Notes: generated from the letters alone by a model not told the origin. DNA of 64,000 bases from Voacanga thouarsii (GCA_026120185.1 JANUWF010001726.1:1322501-1386500); one strand, 5' to 3'; positions 36,542 through 48,862 are shown, numbered from the stretch's first letter. Numbers and translations: made by a program.

Positions 36542-37958
36542 TGATATGGGCTAAAATTATCATTATTTTCCTAGTTATTTGAGGTTAATTTGAGACACTT
36601 TTGTTATAATAACTAGGTATATTCCTTCATATTTGATACTTTGCTTGTAGAAAGTGTTTTTGATGAATTTGTGTAGATTTGAATTAATTTCGAGCAAAAC
36701 TGAAAAATTTCCAGCATACACCCGGTGCTAGGTCTAGCAAGGGGACTAGGTGCCAGGTCCATTTTGGTCTGGCCACTGAAAATAGAGCAAAACTTAGGAG
36801 GAAAACATAACACACCTGGCGCCAAGTGGGTCGAAGGGACCTAGCGCTAGGTCCGCTCTGGAACACAAAAATTTTGTGAGCGAATTTGAGAATTTTTCAA
36901 AAATTTCTGTATTTTCTAATTCCTACCCGGCCAAGACTCCTCAAGCAATGAATTTGGTATCAAAGAAGCCTATAAAACTAAGAGAAAACACAAGAGAAAG
37001 AGAGTGAATCCAAGATAAAAAATTCCAATCACTTAAAAGATGAGAGATTCACCATTCAATAAGGGTTGTTCAAGAGAATCTTCAAATGAGAAGAATGATG
37101 CTTTCTATGAGTGTTTTTTTTTTTTTTTACCTTTGTTTTCTTATTCTTAAACAATGATATGTTCAATATTTTATTTGTAATTTGACCTTATTTCGAGCTT
37201 CATGATTTTGTGTTAATTTAGTTATTTGATCAATTATTTATCATCGTTGGTATTTGATTACTTATTATCATTAGTTATTGATACTAGTTCTTCTAATTAA
37301 CTTACGAAACGATGTTAGCAGTTTATCATATTGATTTCGTATTTTTCAAATCTTAATGGACTTGGGAAAGGAAGTTAGGATTAAAGGACTAAAGTAATTA
37401 AAGATTAGTTGATTTCACCTTGAGCAAAGGATTATTAGCTAATTTCATGTTTATGAGGAATTAAGTTTAATGCACATTTTGGTTAGGTTGGTTTGATTAG
37501 GAAATCTACTAATTTAATTTAAAGATAGTGATTCCATAGATTGGGAAAGAAGTAGAATCTATTAAGTAGATTCATGACTTGGGAAACGATTGAATTTTAT
37601 TTTATATTCCTTCATGATGCCAAGATGATGATTACTTGAGATAATTGCTAGATGATTCATTATCATGTTTTTAAGGATAGTTATCTAAATTGCATATTTC
37701 TACATCCTTGAGTTGTATATATTTTTTTATTTTTCTTTTTATTATTTTCTCACTTTATTAGGTTGGTTAAATAATGAATGAAAAGTAATTAGTGTGTACT
37801 TGTTCCTTTGAGAGTCGATACTCGTTAATTCCCTATACTATACTTACGATGAGTATACTTGCTTGTATGTATATTTTAAGATTAATATTTTAATTAAAAC
37901 TTGACTAAGGGATGGATTTAAATTTATTAATTTTAATACACCCAAAATTTACGTATCA
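36542..37958 (+). repeat. 5' LTR of element F
   Basis: Starts TGATATGGGC and ends ACGTATCA (TGATA/TATCA ends). It contains a perfect 18-bp palindrome GGACCTAGCGCTAGGTCC at 36837-36854 and a related GGTGCTAGGTC block near 36725. The second half matches 47131-47897. Confidence 0.9.
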
Positions 37959-37963
37959 AGTTT

Positions 37964-37981
37964 TTAGCGCCATTGCCAGGA
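37964..37981 (+). other. Primer-binding site of F (tRNA-Asp type)
   Basis: TTAGCGCCATTGCCAGGA corresponds to the Athila/Tat site TGGCGCCGTTGCCGGGGA. The differences are G-to-A changes, as expected from deamination of methylated cytosine on the other strand. Confidence 0.82.
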
Positions 37982-38238
37982 ACAGTATCATGAAAAGCTT
38001 GGATTTTGTTGGTTTAACCATGCTCATATGTTTATATGTCTATATGTGAATATATAAATATGTATATATATTCCTTGTATGAATATGTGACATAATTTTT
38101 TTTCTTGTATACTTGTAATTTGATGTCCCTACATGTTGCAATTTTTCTAACTTAAATTGTAAATATGTACTAACTATTTAACTTGTAAATTCTATAATCT
38201 CATTATTTTCTGTTTTCTGTAGACCTTGCATTTAGTGT

Positions 38239-39614
38239 ATGACTCGACGATCCAAAGGCAATATAGTAAACCTTGATCTTGAGATCAAGAAAACCCTCAC
38301 AAATATCAGAAAGGTTATAAGCAAAAGGGTAAGGAAAGACATGGAGGTCAACCAACCCAACAATGGTAGTAATGGTGGTAATAGGAGGATTATGGATGAT
38401 TTTGTGAAACCCGCAATTTTGGGTACAAGCTCGAGTATTATGAGACCTAGGATAGAGGCCAACAACTTTGAAATAAAGTCCAACATAATCTAAATGATCC
38501 AAAACATAGTACAATTTAATGGGCTACCTAAGGAAGATCTTAATTCCCATCTTATGAGTTTTTTAGAAATCTGTGATACTTTTAAAATGAATGGTGTTTA
38601 TGAGGATGCCATCAAACTAAGGCTTTTTTCATTTTCTTTGAGAGATAGAGTGAAATCGTGGTTAAAATCTTTGCCAGCCAGATCCATTACCACTTGGAAC
38701 GTTTTAGCTGAAAATTTTTTGGCAAAATACTTTCCCCCAGCTAGAACATCCAAACTTAGGACCAATATTTTTGCCTTCCAACAGTTAGAATTTGAAAATC
38801 TTTTTGAGTGTTGGGAGAAGTTTAAAGAGATGTTTAGAAAGTGTCCTCATTATGAGTTCAATCTAGGTATACAAATGCAAATCTTTCATTGTGGTTTAAG
38901 TTTTGCTACTAGGCAATTAGTTAATGCATCTGTAGGAAGATCCATTAATTCTAAAACCTCGGAAGAGGTCTTTGATTTGATTGAAACTTTGGCAACAAAC
39001 AACTATGCTTGGGGGAGTTCACGGTCAAGAGCTCATATTCATGATGTACACAAGATGGATGCAATGGCAGTGTTGGAGGCCAAGGTAGAGGCACTAACAT
39101 AAAAGATGGAACAATGATGATGTCTCCTGCCCACAGACAAAAAATGAGTGTAAGTTACGACTTTTGTGGGGAAAGGCATCCAAATCATGAGTGCTAAAAC
39201 ATGGGGTCATCGCAAGAGTCATTAGAACAAGTGGCATTTGTGGGCAATGGACGACAAGGTGATAATCCCTATAGCACTACTTACAACCCGGGTTGGAGGA
39301 ATCATCTTAACTTTTCGTAGAATAACCAAAACCAACCTAGGTAAGCTTCTTCTAATTTTAGGACTCAACTGCCCTTGCCTTATAATGTCCCACCGGCTAA
39401 ACCATTATTGGAGGAGTTGGTTAACCGGTTGGTAAGTGGTACAAAAACATGATTCCAAGGAGTAGATGCTACAACGAGAAATTTGGAGCCATCCAGGTAC
39501 AACCTTGAGAATCATATTAGACAACTAGCCAAACTCTTTGGAGATCGTCAAGCGGGCTCACTTGCAGGAAATGCTAAGACTAATCTACGTGACCAAGACC
39601 GTGAAAAAAGATAA
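38239..39614 (+). pseudogene. gag: Athila-like gag of element F, broken
   Basis: Capsid-type protein. The frame opens at ATG 38239 (MTRRSKG), meets TAA at 38491 and continues from 38494. Athila-type Gag signatures follow in order: MRPRIEANNFEIK, IVQFNGLPKEDLNSHL, FLEICDTFKMNGV, LRLFSFSLRDRVKSWL, SITTWNVLAENFLAKYFPP, then YNPGWRNHLNF, PLPYNVPPAKPLLEEL and a final DQDREKR* at 39612. Several stops and one or more shifts lie after 39102. The usual protease and pol that follow Athila Gag are absent; the frame ends and runs straight into 3' non-coding sequence beginning TTTAAGCTTGGG. Confidence 0.85.
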
Positions 39615-40727
39615 TTTTTACTACTTTAAGCTTGGGAACATATTTTTAAGTTTTGTATGTTTCCATTCATTTTGTTATCTTTTTAATTTTTTAGATTGAA
39701 TTCTCTTTGTAATTTTATGTTTTAATTACTGTTTGTATTTATTTAATTATTTTTTTTAAAAAAACATTTTAATTGGCAAGAGCTGACCTAATGTCGGGCC
39801 CACACAATGACCCGAGCATTAGGTCAGCATGGCCCGACAGCAAAACGGAGGCAGAACAGCGCCAGGCCAGTCCTTGGGCCCAGTGCTAGGCCTAATCGGC
39901 CATAAGACAACCCACGGCCCTTTCTTGGCTATTTTTTCAAACACTCTCATCTCCCTTGTTTTTTCTCTCAGCCCATCGTCGGGTTCAACTCTGAAATACC
40001 GCCGAATCACTTTCTAAACCTCCAAAACACCTTTCAATCACAAAATCTTCACTTTATTCTTGAAGTTTTGGATTAAAACTAAGAAAAATCTGATATTTAC
40101 TTCCAAAATTCATTTTTCAATCATTCCATTTGGTGTACAATTTCTTCAATCTTTTTGCATAGGATCATTGCCTATACATTGGAGATTATTGTGGTATGAT
40201 TTTTTTACACTTTTTACGGTTCAATTGTTCATATTGATTTTTCGGTATTTTTCAATGTATTTTTGGCTGAAAATTCTTATATATGTTTGGTTGAATGGAT
40301 TAAATGCAAATTTTACATTTTTTAGGCTTAGTTAGATAGAACTATAATTGACAATGATATTTGATTAATGCCATTTATGATTTGCATATTTTTGAAAGCT
40401 ATTGAGCATGCCTTCTTTAGGTATAATTTTGAGCTTACCTAGCAATATGATAATTGTTTCTGTCTAAATTAGCATTGAGATAATGAACTTTACATTGTTA
40501 ATTGGCTATTAAGTATTATGAATTGATCATGACTATTGGTATTGTGTTTGGAATTGGACCATGGCTGTATTTCTTACAGATTTGTTGGAGAAACTTGTGT
40601 TGTATTTTGTTGGCTATCTTATGGTGTTGAGGTGGTGGTTGTGTTGACTGCTGTGATAATAAGGAGACGATTGAGAGTTATGTTTGCTTATAGTGTAAAG
40701 AGTAATTTTTAAGGGTGTTCTATTTTC
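39615..40727 (+). other. 3' non-coding region of element F
   Basis: No gene. AT-rich apart from a GC-rich block at 39780-39920 that begins with a strong stem-loop. Athila elements are known to carry long non-coding DNA near the 3' LTR. The polypurine tract and the start of the 3' LTR are lost here, replaced by nested copia sequence. Confidence 0.65.
39782..39828 (+). other. Strong stem-loop in F non-coding region
   Basis: GCTGACCTAATG (39782-39793) pairs perfectly with CATTAGGTCAGC (39817-39828). Inside, TCGGG pairs with CCCGA with one bulged G, giving about 17 base pairs around a 12-base loop. Confidence 0.75.
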
Positions 40728-43700
40728 TGTTAGTGTTGTGCCTTAGAGGCAATCACTTGTACATTGTATATGACACATTTTATTTTAATAAAAAACATTA
40801 TTTATCTTACAATTTCTTTTGTTTAATTTCAAGTAATATAACTGTTCGATAAAGTCCCTAGTACAATACTTGTTAGGATTCGTGGACTTCTAAACGCGGA
40901 AAACATCTACGAATCCCTCCCGAGGACCCAAGTAAACGATTAAGAAGATCTAAGCTTTAAGAATTACCTCTGGTTGCTGTAATCGAAATCCTTCGATTCT
41001 GGTTGCGCTGTTGTACGTTCAACCCGAACAATCACCAGACGCTGCAGTATGCGAACGTCCTCTATCGGATACACACCGTGAACTCACTCGATACCCGGGG
41101 AGTGCTAGCGCCTAGGGTTTGAGAGGTTTTTTTTTTCTGGTAGAGAATGGCACGAATGTTCTCAACCGAAAAATTGGACTATTGAAAAGACGGCTAGGGT
41201 TTTCTTAAAAACCCTCGAACCTCTTAGAGTCCAACCCTAATAATATCTTATCATATTCTAATTTAAATTCAAATTAAATTAATACTGATATTATAAGATT
41301 CTGCCATTATCTCGGTAATTGAACTAATTATTTTACCGAGTCAGATTCCTATAATCTGGATATCATCCAGATTCATCGAACCTGGTCACTAGAAAAATAA
41401 CCTAACAAGCTCGCTTATTGTGTGACCCTATAGGTTCATTTAACACTGGCAGTGTGCCTAAATCATATTTAAATGGCCCACAAGTTATAAGCGGTTTCTA
41501 GCAAAACATTATAACTATCCAGGTTAAATGAAGATCGGTGATCTCTTTGAACCAAACCATAATTTTATATTTAGTCCTTTTGTCACACGATATCCAGATT
41601 AAGCAAAAGGCACGGAGCATGTCATCCTTATTAAGCTTAATCAATTATTTCTTGATTTCATAGTAGACTGTTCAAACAAATGATATCAATATCTCAGATT
41701 GATATATTTGAGCACGGCCATGCATTTTAACAGTCTAACTTATCAAGGGGCCCATGGATATCTCTTCCATAACTGAGAGGGACAAATTCCTTCACAATCA
41801 ATCATATTCCTCTCCTTGATTTATTCTATATCCAACAGTAGTCTAATTTATTATCTGGTTAAAGACAACTTTAGACAATGTCAAAATATAGAATTTATCA
41901 AGTAAGAAACTATGATGAATTTAGGTCGAAGGACTTTCAATATTATTATGGCTAGAAAGTATTTATGACATATTCCATGAAGTACTCTCACAGTGGGTCA
42001 TGTCCAATACAATGTTCTCTAACATTTATTTATGTCTTGACTCGATATCACAAATATCCATGGCCAGTAAAACATAGCCATCAAGTCACAAACATACTAA
42101 TCTTAATTTATTATTATTCCAATAATAATAATCGATCAGGGACAGTTTTAGAATAGTCGTTGTATTCATTGTAGGGTTTTACTATCAAGTCACGTACTTG
42201 ATGACCAACAAAACAAAACTCACTATTCATGGAAAGGAAAGCCTCATATTATTATATAAAACATAATGACAATTGTATAAGTACAAATTGTATATGACAC
42301 ATTTTATTTTAATAAAAGACATTATTTATCTTACAGTTTCTTTTGTTTAATTTCAAGTAATATAACTGTTCGATAAAGTCCCTAGTACAATACTGTGTTA
42401 AGAAAATCATGATATGAGATTCCTACTACACTGTATAGTGTTAGTACTTAAATAGTCCATAGTCATAGTATTAATGAGACAGGACATCATTAATGTATTA
42501 AGACTAGCATGTGTTAGATTTTTTTATTTGATCAGGCGGTGGTTCTCATAACTATGAGTATTGAGACACTCAAAGGTAATATATGGATGCTTGTTAATAG
42601 AATAAGTTCATTGGATGACCTAGCTTTGAGATAATCACATGGATAACTATTTAGTGCCAATGATATAATCTCAATATAGCAAACGTGCAAGTATCCTTAG
42701 ACTTGAGATCTCCAAGGTACTTTGTTTGCTGAGCTTTATACTTTGATTCCAATCTCCGGAGCTCGATCAAGGGCCGCCTATGGGATGGATATTGGGTATA
42801 TTATGAGGTAAACAAAAGTAGTTGAGAGGGACAAAAAAGGATTCACCACTCCTAATAGTAGGGGCGAATATCTCACAGTCACTTATAGGAATTACTACTC
42901 GAAAAGTCCTTGACCAAGGTGATTATGTATTGGAAATAGTTCCAATTGATACACATATAGAATAGTGGATTCCTGGTACAAGTATTATTGTATTCAGACC
43001 AGAATTAATTTTGAAGGGAGTTGGCACTAATTCCGTACTCCAAACTGAATGAGATATTATATGGTGAAAGGAGTTAATTGCACTAAAGTTTGTTATTGAA
43101 GGGTTCATGTCAAGTCACTTGACTTCCTGGACTCTTGGGAGGTCATGATGTGTTGCTTGATACCGCTCAAGATTTGGGAATATGGGTTTATTAATTAATG
43201 AATTAATAAACTAATCCTGATTAGAATTAATAGGATTAATTCTAATTAATTATGGATTATTAATTTCAAAGGCGTTTAGATTAATTCATGTTCGCTACCA
43301 ATTGACTGGGAAACCTAATAGGTCACACACAAAAGAAGATTATATACTTAAGATGTTATTTAATAGCATAGAGGGGTTAATTGCGAGAAAGAGAAGTTGT
43401 TGTGGAAAAATTATAATTAGTTATAATTTGTGGTCCAAGTTATAATTGTGAAAACTTGATGTTTCCAATTACAATTAGGAAATTCTAATTGTTTTAGAAT
43501 TTCAAATTTTCAATAGATTTTGAAACATATATTGGATTTGCTCGAAACCCTAATCTAAGGGTGATTCACACGAAAAACATAGCCACAATCATCTCTTTTC
43601 TCTATCTCTCTCGATTGTTCTTGAAAACCAGCCCTAGCCGTAATCTTTTTCTACTAGCACAGAAAATTTGGGGTTTGAGTATTCCTCTATGTGAATTACT

Positions 43701-43898
43701 GTTAGAGATAATCACACACTGTGATTATAGTGGTTAGACGTTCAACCCACGTGGAGTTTGCACAAGAGGATTGCTGGATCGCGCCTCGACTTGAAAAAGA
43801 AATTTTGTTCTTCGAACGATCAGACAAAGGTAAAAAGCTACTACCTTTATTATCCTTATGTCTTGTTTTCCACACATAGGCGGGTTCTGGGATAGTAT
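40728..43898 (+). repeat. A-family LTR (+), interrupted by LTR H and truncated at its 3' end
   Basis: Starts TGTTAGTGTTGTGCC at 40728 and follows the A-family LTR to 40870. After LTR H it resumes at 42291, but from an earlier point, so about 103 bp (TATATGACAC to GTACAATACT) are present on both sides. It then runs to GATAGTAT at 43898, about 55 bp short of the normal LTR end, and abuts the inverted LTR of G. Confidence 0.88.
40871..42290 (-). repeat. LTR H, relative of the solo LTR in B, truncated
   Basis: TGTTAGGATTCGTGGAC at the left end matches 14226 onward along most of its length. It stops at GTACAAATTG, where the complete copy continues ACTCTAGGGCATATCCCTAACA in pieces. The join to TATATGACAC falls in similar sequence shared with the host LTR (GTACATTG), suggesting recombination rather than simple insertion. 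No target-site duplication is visible. Confidence 0.85.
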
Positions 43899-45611
43899 TG
43901 TTGGGTATCTCAGGCTTGTATCGTATACAGCGCAGCGAAAAATAAAACGAGATACCATCCCAAGACTCGTCTATGTGTGGAAAACAAGATATAAAGAGAG
44001 TAAAGGTAACAGCTTTTACTTTTGGGTAATCGTCCAAAGAACAAAATTTCTTCTTCAAGTTGGGGCGCGATCCAGCAATCCTCATGATCAACCTCCACGT
44101 GAGTTAAACGTCTAACCACTATAATCACAGTGTGTGATTATCTCTAACAGTGATCCACACAGAGGATACACTCAAGTACCAAAATTTTCCTGTGCTAGCA
44201 GAAAAAGATGGCGGCTAGGATTCTTTGATCAAGATCAAATCGAGAGAGATAGAGAGAAGAGAGAATGTTCATGGCTGTTGTTTTGTGTGTTCTTCAGCTA
44301 GGGTTTTTCGTGTGTTACATATACTATATATTACACAAAATTTTTCCCTCCTAAAATTGAGAATTCTAATCCTATTAGAATTCCTAATTGTAATTGGAAA
44401 CATCAAGTTCTCACAATTACAACTTGGACCACAAATTATAACTAATTATAATTTATCCACAACAAGTTCTCTTTCTCTCAATCAATCCCACTATGTTGTC
44501 AAACAACATCTTGAGTATATAATCATCTATTGTGTGTGACCTATTAGGTTTTCCAGTTAATTGGTAGCGAATATGAATTAATCCAAACGTCTTTGATATT
44601 AATAATCCATAATTAATTAGAATTAATTCTAATCAGAATTGGTTTATTAATTCATCAATTAATAAACCCATATTCTCAAATCATGAGCGGTATCTAACAA
44701 CACATCATGACCACCCAAGAGTCCAGGAGGTCAAGTGGCTTGACATGAACCCTTCAATAACAAACTTCATGCAATTAACTCCTTTCACCATACAATATCT
44801 CATTCGGTTTGGAGTACGGAATTAGTGACAATTCTCTCCAAAATTAATTCTGGTCTGAATACAATAGTACTTATACCAGGAACCCACTATTCTAGATGTG
44901 TATCAATTGAAACTATTTCCAATACACAATCGCCTTGGCCAAGGACTTTCGAGTAGTAATTCCTACAAGTGGCCGTGAGATATTCGCCCCTACTATTAGG
45001 AGTGGTGAATCTTTTATTGACCATCTCAACTACTTTCATTTACCTCACAATGTGCCCAATATCCATCCCATAGGCGGCCCTCGATCAAGCTCCGGAGATT
45101 GGAATCGAAGTACAAAGCTCAACAAACAAAGCACCATGGAGATCTCAAGTCTAAGGATACTTGCACGTTTGCTATATTGAGATTATATCACTGGCACTAA
45201 ATAGTTATCCATGTGATTATCTCAAAGCTATGTCATCCAATGAACTTATTCCATTAACAAGCATCCATGTGTTAACTTTGAGTATCTCAATACTCACGGT
45301 TATGAGAACCACCGCCTGATCAAATCAGGAAGTCTAACACATGCTAGTCTTAATGCATTAATGATGTCCTGTCTCATTAATACTATGACTAGTGACTATT
45401 TAAGTATTAACACCATCCAATATAGTAGAAATCTCATATCATGATCTCTATCATGATTTCCATAACACAGTGTTGTACTAGGAATTTTATCGAATAGTTG
45501 TATTACTTGAAAGTAAACAAAAGAAACTGTAAGATAAATAATGCCTTTTATTAAAATAAAATATATCATATACAATGTACAAGTGATTGCTTCTAGGGCA
45601 CAACACAAACA
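43899..45611 (-). repeat. 3' LTR of copia G
   Basis: TGTTGGGTATCTCAGG...GCACAACACAAACA, the A-family LTR in reverse. It forms an inverted repeat with 42291-43898. Its inner end reads AAACA, where other copies read TAACA. Confidence 0.92.
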
Positions 45612-45620
45612 AACTCCCAC
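45612..45620 (-). other. Polypurine tract of copia G
   Basis: On - it reads GTGGGAGTT, adjoining the LTR start, identical in core to the tract of copia A. Confidence 0.85.
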
Positions 45621-45639
45621 TTGCACTAGACCCAATCAT

Positions 45640-47130
45640 TCATGTATCTAATATTAAATGACTAACATGACAATCATGTTTCTTTTGGGATAGTGCTTTC
45701 GTAAGCGGGTCAACTATGTACTCATCCGTGGGAACTCTCTCTATCTTGATTTCCTTAGCTGCTTCAGAAGTGGTTATGTACTCAGCTTCTATCGTAGAGT
45801 TGGCAATAGCCTCTTGTTTGGAACTTTTCCAACTTTTTGCCCCTCCGCACAACGTAAACACGTAGTCGGATTGTGATTTGAAATCATCTTTGTTAGATTG
45901 AAAACTGGTATCAATATACCCGTTTATTTTTAAATTATCTTCTCCATAAACTAAGAACATATCCTTAGTCCTTCGTAAGTATTTAAGAATATTCTTTACA
46001 GCCGCCCAATGACCCTTACTAGGGTCAGATTGGTATCTGCTCGTTAAACTGAGAGCACAAGATACATCGGGTCTGTACATATCATAGCATACATGATAGA
46101 TCTAACTGCCGAGGCATATGGAATGTTACTTATGTGATCCCTTTCAACTTGTGTCTTAGGAGACATCGACTTTGAAAGGCTTACACCAAGTGACATAGGT
46201 AAGAATCTCTTTTTGGATTGATCCATGCTAAACCTCTTTAGCACTTTATCTATGTATGTAGACTGTGAAAGATCAAGCAACCTTTTGGATCTATCTCTAT
46301 AGATCCTTATTCTAAGAATATAGGTTGCTTCTCCAAGGTCTTTCATGAAGAATTGTTTGGACAACCAAATTTTAACCGTTTGCAAGACAGGTATATCATT
46401 TTCTATTAGCAATATGTCATCTACAGAAAGCAGTAAAAAAATGATTGCACTCCTACTAACCTTCTTGTATACACAAGGCCCATCCATGTTTTGAATGAAA
46501 CCAAATTCTTTGATTGTTTCATCAAAACAGAGGTTCTCAACTCCTAAAAGCCTGCTTAAGTCTATAAATGGACCTTTGCAGCTTACTCACCTTTATGCTA
46601 TCATTGGATGTGAAACCCTCAGGTTGTGTCATATACACTTCCTCAATCAGATTTCCATTTAGGAAAGCTGTTTTCACATCCATTTGCCAAATCTTATAAT
46701 CATGATGATCAGCAATGGCTAAGAGTATCCTGATGGATTTTAACATGGCTACTGGCGAGAAGGTTTCATCATAGTCAATACCATGTTGTTGACGATAACC
46801 CTTCCACTAGTCGTACTTTATAGGTAACTAAGTTACCATCCATGTTCATTTTCTTCTTAAAACCCCACTTGCACCCAATAGGTTTAATTCCTTTGGGTGG
46901 ATCAACCAAAGTCCATACTTGGTTGTCGTACAGGGAATCCATCTTTGACTTCATGGCCTCAAGCCATTTGCCAGATTCTAAACTATTCAGAACATCCTTG
47001 TAAGTAGTAGGCTCATCTTCATCTATGAACAATACGTCATTGTGGTCACTGATGAGAAATTCATATCTCTTAGATGCCACACGTATCCTACTAGATCTAC
47101 GAGGTTCTTGTGCATTAGAAGGTTCATCTA
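45640..47130 (-). pseudogene. Copia G pol, 3' part, broken
   Basis: From 47130: the end of integrase (EPRRSSR region, RYEFLISDHNDVLFIDEDE); RT with [29 protein letters not shown], a catalytic motif decayed to SVDDILL (YVDD in A), MKDLGEATYILRIRI and LSQSTYIDKVLKRF; and RNase H with GYIDTSF and STIEAEYITTSEAAKE. Directly after SEAAKE it jumps to IKIERVPTDEY, the same junction as in copia A (+ strand 45748-45756), so the CDN aspartate region is missing. Frameshifts and stops separate the pieces. Confidence 0.9.
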
Positions 47131-47897
47131 TGATGTATTCAATATTTTATTTATAATTTGATATTATTTTGGGATTTATGATTTTGTGTTAATTTAGTTA
47201 TTTGATCAATTATTTATCATCTTTAGTATCTGATTACTTATTATCATTGGTTATTGATGCTAGTTCTTCTAATTGACTTGGGAAACAAAGTTAGAAGTTT
47301 ATTGCATTAATTTCATATTTGTCAAATCTTACTGGACTTGGGAAACGAAGTTAAGATTAAAGGACTAAAGTGATTAAAGATTAGTTGATTTTATCTTGAA
47401 CAAAAGGTTATTAGCTAATTTCATGTTTATGAAGAATTGAGTTTAATGCATGTTTGGTTATGTTGGTTTACTTGGAAAATCTACTAATTTAATCAAAAGA
47501 TAGTGATTCTATAGATTGGAAAAGAAGTGGAATCTATCTAAGTAGATTCATGACTTGAAAAACGATTGAATTTTACTTTATATTCCTTCATGATGCCAAG
47601 ATGATGATTACTTGAGATAAGTGCTAGATGATTCACATATTCCTATATCCTTGAGTTGTATATATTTCTTTATTTTTTTATTATTTTCTCACTTTATTGG
47701 GTTGATTAAATAATGAATGAAATGTAATTAGTGTGTACTTATTCCTTTGAGGATCGATACTTGTTAATTCCTTATACTATACTTGCAATGAGTATACTTA
47801 CTCGTATGTGTATTTTGGAATTAATATTTTAATTAAAACTTGATTAAGGGATGGATTTAAATTTATTAATTTCTATACAGCTAAAATTTACTCACTA
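47131..47897 (+). repeat. 3' LTR of element F, 5' part deleted
   Basis: Matches the 5' LTR from about 37150 to 37958. The end reads ACTCACTA against ACGTATCA. Together with the ATAAC duplication at 47898-47902 it fixes the right border of F. About the first 600 bp of the LTR are missing. Confidence 0.88.
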
Positions 47898-48862
47898 ATA
47901 ACCATTTAATTAAAAAAAGTGTTTTTCTTTGTCAAAAAATTCCCAAGACTTTAGCTTTGAGAAAACATGCACATAGGTTTACAAAAGAAAATAAAATGCC
48001 AAAAAACTGTAAACGTTTTCATACTTTTCTATTTTTTTAACTTAGGTGTCCAAATAATAAAATTAAATATATTAATTAATTAATTATCTTATTTAATCGT
48101 AAGTCCCTTACTATTATTTTCATACAAAATATTCCAAAAATATTAACTATGCAAAAAATAATAATTTTGCATGGTATGAGACCCAAAACGAAAAAGAAAA
48201 ATGCAAGAAAATTAAAAAGAAAATAATTAAAATTTTCCATTATCTTTATGCACCCACCACACTAGATCATAGCTTCTCAACCAGATTAACTCGTCCATTC
48301 CAGAAACCGTACCCAACCCATGGCAAAAAAACTGAATCGCAGCTTGGTTAAGAGACTAAGCCATGGCCGGCTTGGGCACTATGTGCCTTGGCCACGCATG
48401 GCTGGTGTCCAGCCAGCCATGACTCATGCATATTCTTGTGCCTTGAGCCACAGCCAATTTGCACATTGCCGCGCTCGGCTTAATGCTAGCCGAGGCTGGA
48501 TCGGTGCAAACTGCATCCCTGCCGCCCTCTGAAGAACTGTCCTCCTTCATTTTTTTTCTGTTTTCCTCTGTTCTTCTTTTGTAATCTTTTGGTTTCTTCC
48601 AACGGCACTTACAGGCAACTTTTGTTTACAGATTTCAATCAAGATTGAATTAAAACAAAATTGAAACAAGTGGCTATACCCTTTAAACATTGGGCCTACA
48701 CGATACTTCAACTATTAATCATTATAGAAGCCTATGTCTCAACTACGAGACTTACAATTAATCTACCTATACCAAAAACATGAAGGATCTCAATACATGA
48801 TATCAAACAATCAATCTGACCAATTTTATTCAACCAAAATATGCTCCTAAGCTGTTAAAATA
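47898..48862 (-). other. Leader of copia C, primer-site end
   Basis: Non-coding. 48360-48530 is GC-rich with repeated words of the GGCTNGGC / CCGAGG type; the rest is AT-rich. A small + ORF at 48320-48532 looks incidental. Confidence 0.6.

Larger units (their letters stand above)
43899..47130 (-). mobile_element. Copia G, same family as A, 5' half missing
   Basis: 3' LTR (43899-45611), polypurine tract, RNase H, RT and the end of integrase on -. It stops abruptly at 47130, in sequence equivalent to 4270 of copia A, and joins the middle of F's 3' LTR. The rest of integrase, Gag and the 5' LTR have been deleted together with the start of F's 3' LTR. Confidence 0.9.
36542..47897 (+). mobile_element. 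Athila-like Ty3/gypsy element F lacking pol
   Basis: 5' LTR 36542-37958, tRNA-Asp-type primer site, broken gag (38239-39614), 1.1 kb of non-coding DNA, then nested copia LTRs and element G (40728-47130), and a truncated 3' LTR (47131-47897). Exact ATAAC duplications lie at 36537-36541 and 47898-47902. No protease, RT, RNase H or integrase of gypsy type is present between gag and the 3' non-coding region, so F was already a deleted, non-autonomous form or lost pol later. Confidence 0.85.

Noticed and set aside
38203..38514. 103-codon ORF on - near the start of F gag
   Set aside because: Antisense of the Athila-like gag, whose frame has clear family signatures.
48320..48550. Opposed 64- to 70-codon ORFs as a small gene pair
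   Set aside because: They lie in the GC-rich leader block of copia C and overlap each other in antisense, as expected by chance in GC-rich DNA.
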